A DNA stretch of 8,844 nucleotides from Rubrobacter sp. GTDB lineage: Bacteria > Actinomycetota > Rubrobacteria > Rubrobacterales > Rubrobacteraceae. The stretch covers positions 1-8,844 of the forward strand of contig JACDFX010000037.1 in NCBI GenBank assembly GCA_013815575.1, written 5' to 3'. A model generated the notes under the pieces. It worked only from the letters and a program-made list of their open reading frames with translations, was not told the DNA's origin and ran no database searches. Position 1 is the stretch's first letter. Each line of letters begins with the position of its first letter. Position numbers and translations under genes: made by a program. This document shows positions 7,115 to 8,844 of the stretch, in pieces.

Positions 7115-8529
7115 TGACCGAAAGCCGTACACGCGTCCCCTGCCCGCTCAGGTCCGCGGCCCTCGTCTCCCCGGGCGCCGAGTCCATCGTGGGCGCGGGG
7201 TGGGCTATCTCGTACGGAGAGCTCGACCGGCGCGTGTCCGCGGCCGGGCGGCGCCTTTGGGAACTCGGCATCGAGCCCGGTGGACGGGTCGCCCTCTATA
7301 TGCCCAAGGGCGCGGACTACGTGATCCTCCTGCTCGCCCTGATCCGCGCCGGCCTGGTGGCCTGCCCGGTGAGCACGCGCCTGCCTGCCGGCGCCGTTGG
7401 GCCGTTGCTGGAGGAGGCGGGCTGCTCCGCCCTGATCTCCGACACGAAAGACCTGGTGGGCGCCGCGGATGGGATCCCCATACTGGACCCGGGCCTGCTC
7501 CTTGACGGTACGGAGGATGAAGAGATCCCGGAGCCGCTGGACGTTGCGCTGGACCGGCCGGCGACGGTCGTCTTCACCTCCGGCAGCACCGGGGTCCCGA
7601 AGGCGGCGCTCCACACGTTCGGCAACCACTACTACAGCGCCCTCGGCTCCAACGAGAACATCGCGCTCCGGCCGGGCAACCGGTGGCTGCACTCGTTGCC
7701 GCTCTACCACGTTGGGGGGCTCTCGATACTCTTCCGCTGCCTGCTCGCTGGGGCGACGATCTCGCTGCCCGAACCTGGGGCCACGCCAGGCGAGTCCATC
7801 CCCGCCCTCCGCGCCACCCACGTCTCCCTGGTCTCGACCCAGCTCCTGAGGCTTCTGCGGGAAAGCGCCGACCCTTCCGGCCTCCAGGCCGTCCTGATGG
7901 GGGGAGGACCGATTACGTTATCCTTGGTGGACAGGGCCGTGGACCTCGGGCTGCCCGTCCACACGAGCTACGGCCTCACCGAGATGGCCTCCCAGGTCAC
8001 CACGACGCCGCCCCGCGCGCCGCGAGAGAGGCTCTACACGGCGGGACGCGTCCTGCCCCACAGCGAGGTGCGCGTCTCCGAAGGCGGGGAGATACTGGTC
8101 AGGGGACGTACCCTCTTCGCGGGCTACGTTCTGGGCGGGGAGCTGAATCGGCCGTTCGACGAGGAGGGCTGGTTCCGTACGGGCGACCTCGGCGAGATGG
8201 ACGCCGACGGGTATCTCAGGGTGGTCGGGCGGCGGGACAACCTCTTCGTCTCCGGCGGCGAGAACGTGCAGCCGGAGGAGATCGAAGAGGCCCTGTGCCG
8301 GCTCGAAGGCGTGGAAGAGGCCATCGTGGTGCCCGTGCCGGACGGGGAATACGGGGCCAGGCCCGTCGCCTTCGTGCGAACGACGGGGGCGGTGGGGGAT
8401 CTTGGCCTGAAATTAGAGAAAGTCTTGCCCCGGTTCAAGATCCCCGTCGCCTTCCACGACTGGGAGGGGACCGGCGGCATGAAGCCCGACCGCCCGATGC
8501 TCCGGCAACGGGCTCGCCGGGGGGCTTGA
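7114..8529 (+). CDS. menE: o-Succinylbenzoate-CoA ligase MenE
   Basis: Adenylate-forming enzyme (ANL superfamily) that activates o-succinylbenzoate with ATP and CoA, supplying the substrate of MenB. It has 471 residues, normal for MenE. Core motifs in order: A3 phosphate loop TSGSTGVPK at 155-163, PLYHVGGLSILFRCLLAG at 196-213 (the substrate-site segment typical of MenE), MGGGPI at 262-267, A5 SYGLTEMASQ at 285-294, A7 TGDLGEMDADGYL at 356-368, hinge and A8 GRRDNLFVSGGENVQPEEIE at 372-391, and A10 GGMKPDR at 454-460 with the adenylation-step Lys457. The usual NGK of A10 is replaced by GMK. The N-terminus (CPLRSAA, then ISYGELDRRV) fits family starts, which supports GTG at 7114, although no Shine-Dalgarno is present. 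It lies 124 bp after menC and ends 10 bp from the stop of the convergent malic enzyme gene. Confidence 0.95.
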   Translation: MTESRTRVPCPLRSAALVSPGAESIVGAGWAISYGELDRRVSAAGRRLWELGIEPGGRVALYMPKGADYVILLLALIRAGLVACPVSTRLPAGAVGPLLEEAGCSALISDTKDLVGAADGIPILDPGLLLDGTEDEEIPEPLDVALDRPATVVFTSGSTGVPKAALHTFGNHYYSALGSNENIALRPGNRWLHSLPLYHVGGLSILFRCLLAGATISLPEPGATPGESIPALRATHVSLVSTQLLRLLRESADPSGLQAVLMGGGPITLSLVDRAVDLGLPVHTSYGLTEMASQVTTTPPRAPRERLYTAGRVLPHSEVRVSEGGEILVRGRTLFAGYVLGGELNRPFDEEGWFRTGDLGEMDADGYLRVVGRRDNLFVSGGENVQPEEIEEALCRLEGVEEAIVVPVPDGEYGARPVAFVRTTGAVGDLGLKLEKVLPRFKIPVAFHDWEGTGGMKPDRPMLRQRARRGA

Positions 8530-8541
8530 GGCCGGAGCCCT
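8521..8541. terminator. Hairpin at the convergent menE / malic enzyme junction
   Basis: GGGGCT (8521-8526) can pair with AGCCCT (8536-8541) in a 6-bp stem with one G-U pair around a short loop. The hairpin covers the menE stop and touches the stop of the opposite gene. Since the two genes converge with only 10 bp between their stops, a shared bidirectional terminator would have to lie here. There is no T tract on either side, so an intrinsic terminator is weakly supported and Rho-dependent ending is just as possible. Confidence 0.3.
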
Positions 8542-8844
8542 AGAGGTTTGTCGAGGCCCAGTCCATGCGGGCGGCGCCGCTCTCTATGGCGGCGTCGCGG
8601 ACGGCGGTGGCGACGCGTTCGTGGACGTTCGGGTCCAGGGCGTCGGGGACCAACTCGGATTCCCGGGTGAGCTCGGCTATCGTTCTCGCGGCGGCGAGCT
8701 TCATGGGTAGGTTTATGTCCTCCGCGCCGGAGAGCAGGGCGCCCCGGAAGATGCCGGGGTAGCCGAGGACGTTGTTCACGCTGGTTCCGTCGGCGGCGAA
8801 GGCGGCGCCGGCCCTTTCGGCGGATTCGGGATCTATCTCGGGGT
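8540..8844 (-). CDS. NAD(P)-dependent malic enzyme, C-terminal fragment (5' end outside window)
   Basis: C-terminal end of a malate dehydrogenase (oxaloacetate-decarboxylating), which converts malate to pyruvate and CO2 while reducing NAD(P). About 100 residues are visible, reading from 8844 down to the TAG at 8542-8540, and the frame is open at the window edge. Diagnostic sequence is VNNVLGYPGIFRGALL followed by INLPMKLAAARTIAEL, the conserved end of the NAD-binding domain, then DPNVHERVATAVRDAAIESG near the C-terminus. Bacterial enzymes normally have GRSDYPNQ just before VNNVL; here the stretch reads FAADGTS and is about four residues shorter. That may mark a subgroup or altered cofactor and substrate contacts. 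Whether NAD or NADP is used cannot be told from this part. The GTG at 8779-8777 is internal, not the start. Convergent with menE. Confidence 0.85.
   Translation of the reverse strand, partial: PEIDPESAERAGAAFAADGTSVNNVLGYPGIFRGALLSGAEDINLPMKLAAARTIAELTRESELVPDALDPNVHERVATAVRDAAIESGAARMDWASTNL

Noticed and set aside
6916..7821. 301-codon minus-strand frame opposite menE and the end of menC
   Set aside because: It is a shadow of menE, with charged, repetitive composition and no domain; menE is certain on the other strand.
1..8844. Search for CRISPR arrays, tRNA or rRNA genes, insertion sequences, phage genes or toxin-antitoxin pairs
   Set aside because: No direct repeats with spacers, cloverleaf-like sequence, transposase motifs or flanking inverted repeats were seen; the window is almost fully taken up by metabolic genes.

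Overview
The window is very GC-rich, has almost no intergenic space, and uses GTG and TTG starts freely. These traits and the protein sequences point to a high-GC actinobacterium. A deep-branching lineage such as Rubrobacter fits, but that is inference from style and gene content, not from a marker gene.

Layout: (1) positions 1-969 hold the 3' two thirds of a xylulokinase-like FGGY sugar kinase on the plus strand. (2) Positions 1042-8529 hold the classical o-succinylbenzoate menaquinone (vitamin K2) pathway, all on the plus strand, in the order menF-menD-menH-menB-menC-menE. (3) Positions 8540-8844 hold the C-terminal end of a malic enzyme on the minus strand, meeting menE tail to tail with 10 bp between the stop codons.

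The six men genes cover every step from chorismate to 1,4-dihydroxy-2-naphthoyl-CoA: MenF makes isochorismate, MenD makes SEPHCHC, MenH eliminates pyruvate to give SHCHC, MenC dehydrates this to o-succinylbenzoate, MenE makes the CoA thioester, and MenB closes the naphthoquinone ring. Not in the window are the DHNA-CoA thioesterase, the prenyltransferase MenA and the methyltransferase (MenG/UbiE). Every gene keeps the catalytic residues I could check, so the set looks functional. Genes are tightly coupled: menF/menD overlap by 20 bp, menH/menB overlap by 8 bp and menB/menC are 4 bp apart. The larger gaps are menD-menH (62 bp) and menC-menE (124 bp).

I did not find a new multi-gene system; this is a core metabolic locus. 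The parts worth a second look are fine-scale. A consensus TATAAT lies just upstream of the menB ATG and a TAAGAT just upstream of the menE GTG, both at leaderless spacing. The 5' end of menH is ambiguous, with an 11-codon ORF ending on its TTG start. menC contains an AT-rich synonymous-codon patch with a change of third-base preference across it. The menC-menE gap contains a possible gene remnant, and the malic enzyme tail has a divergent motif.
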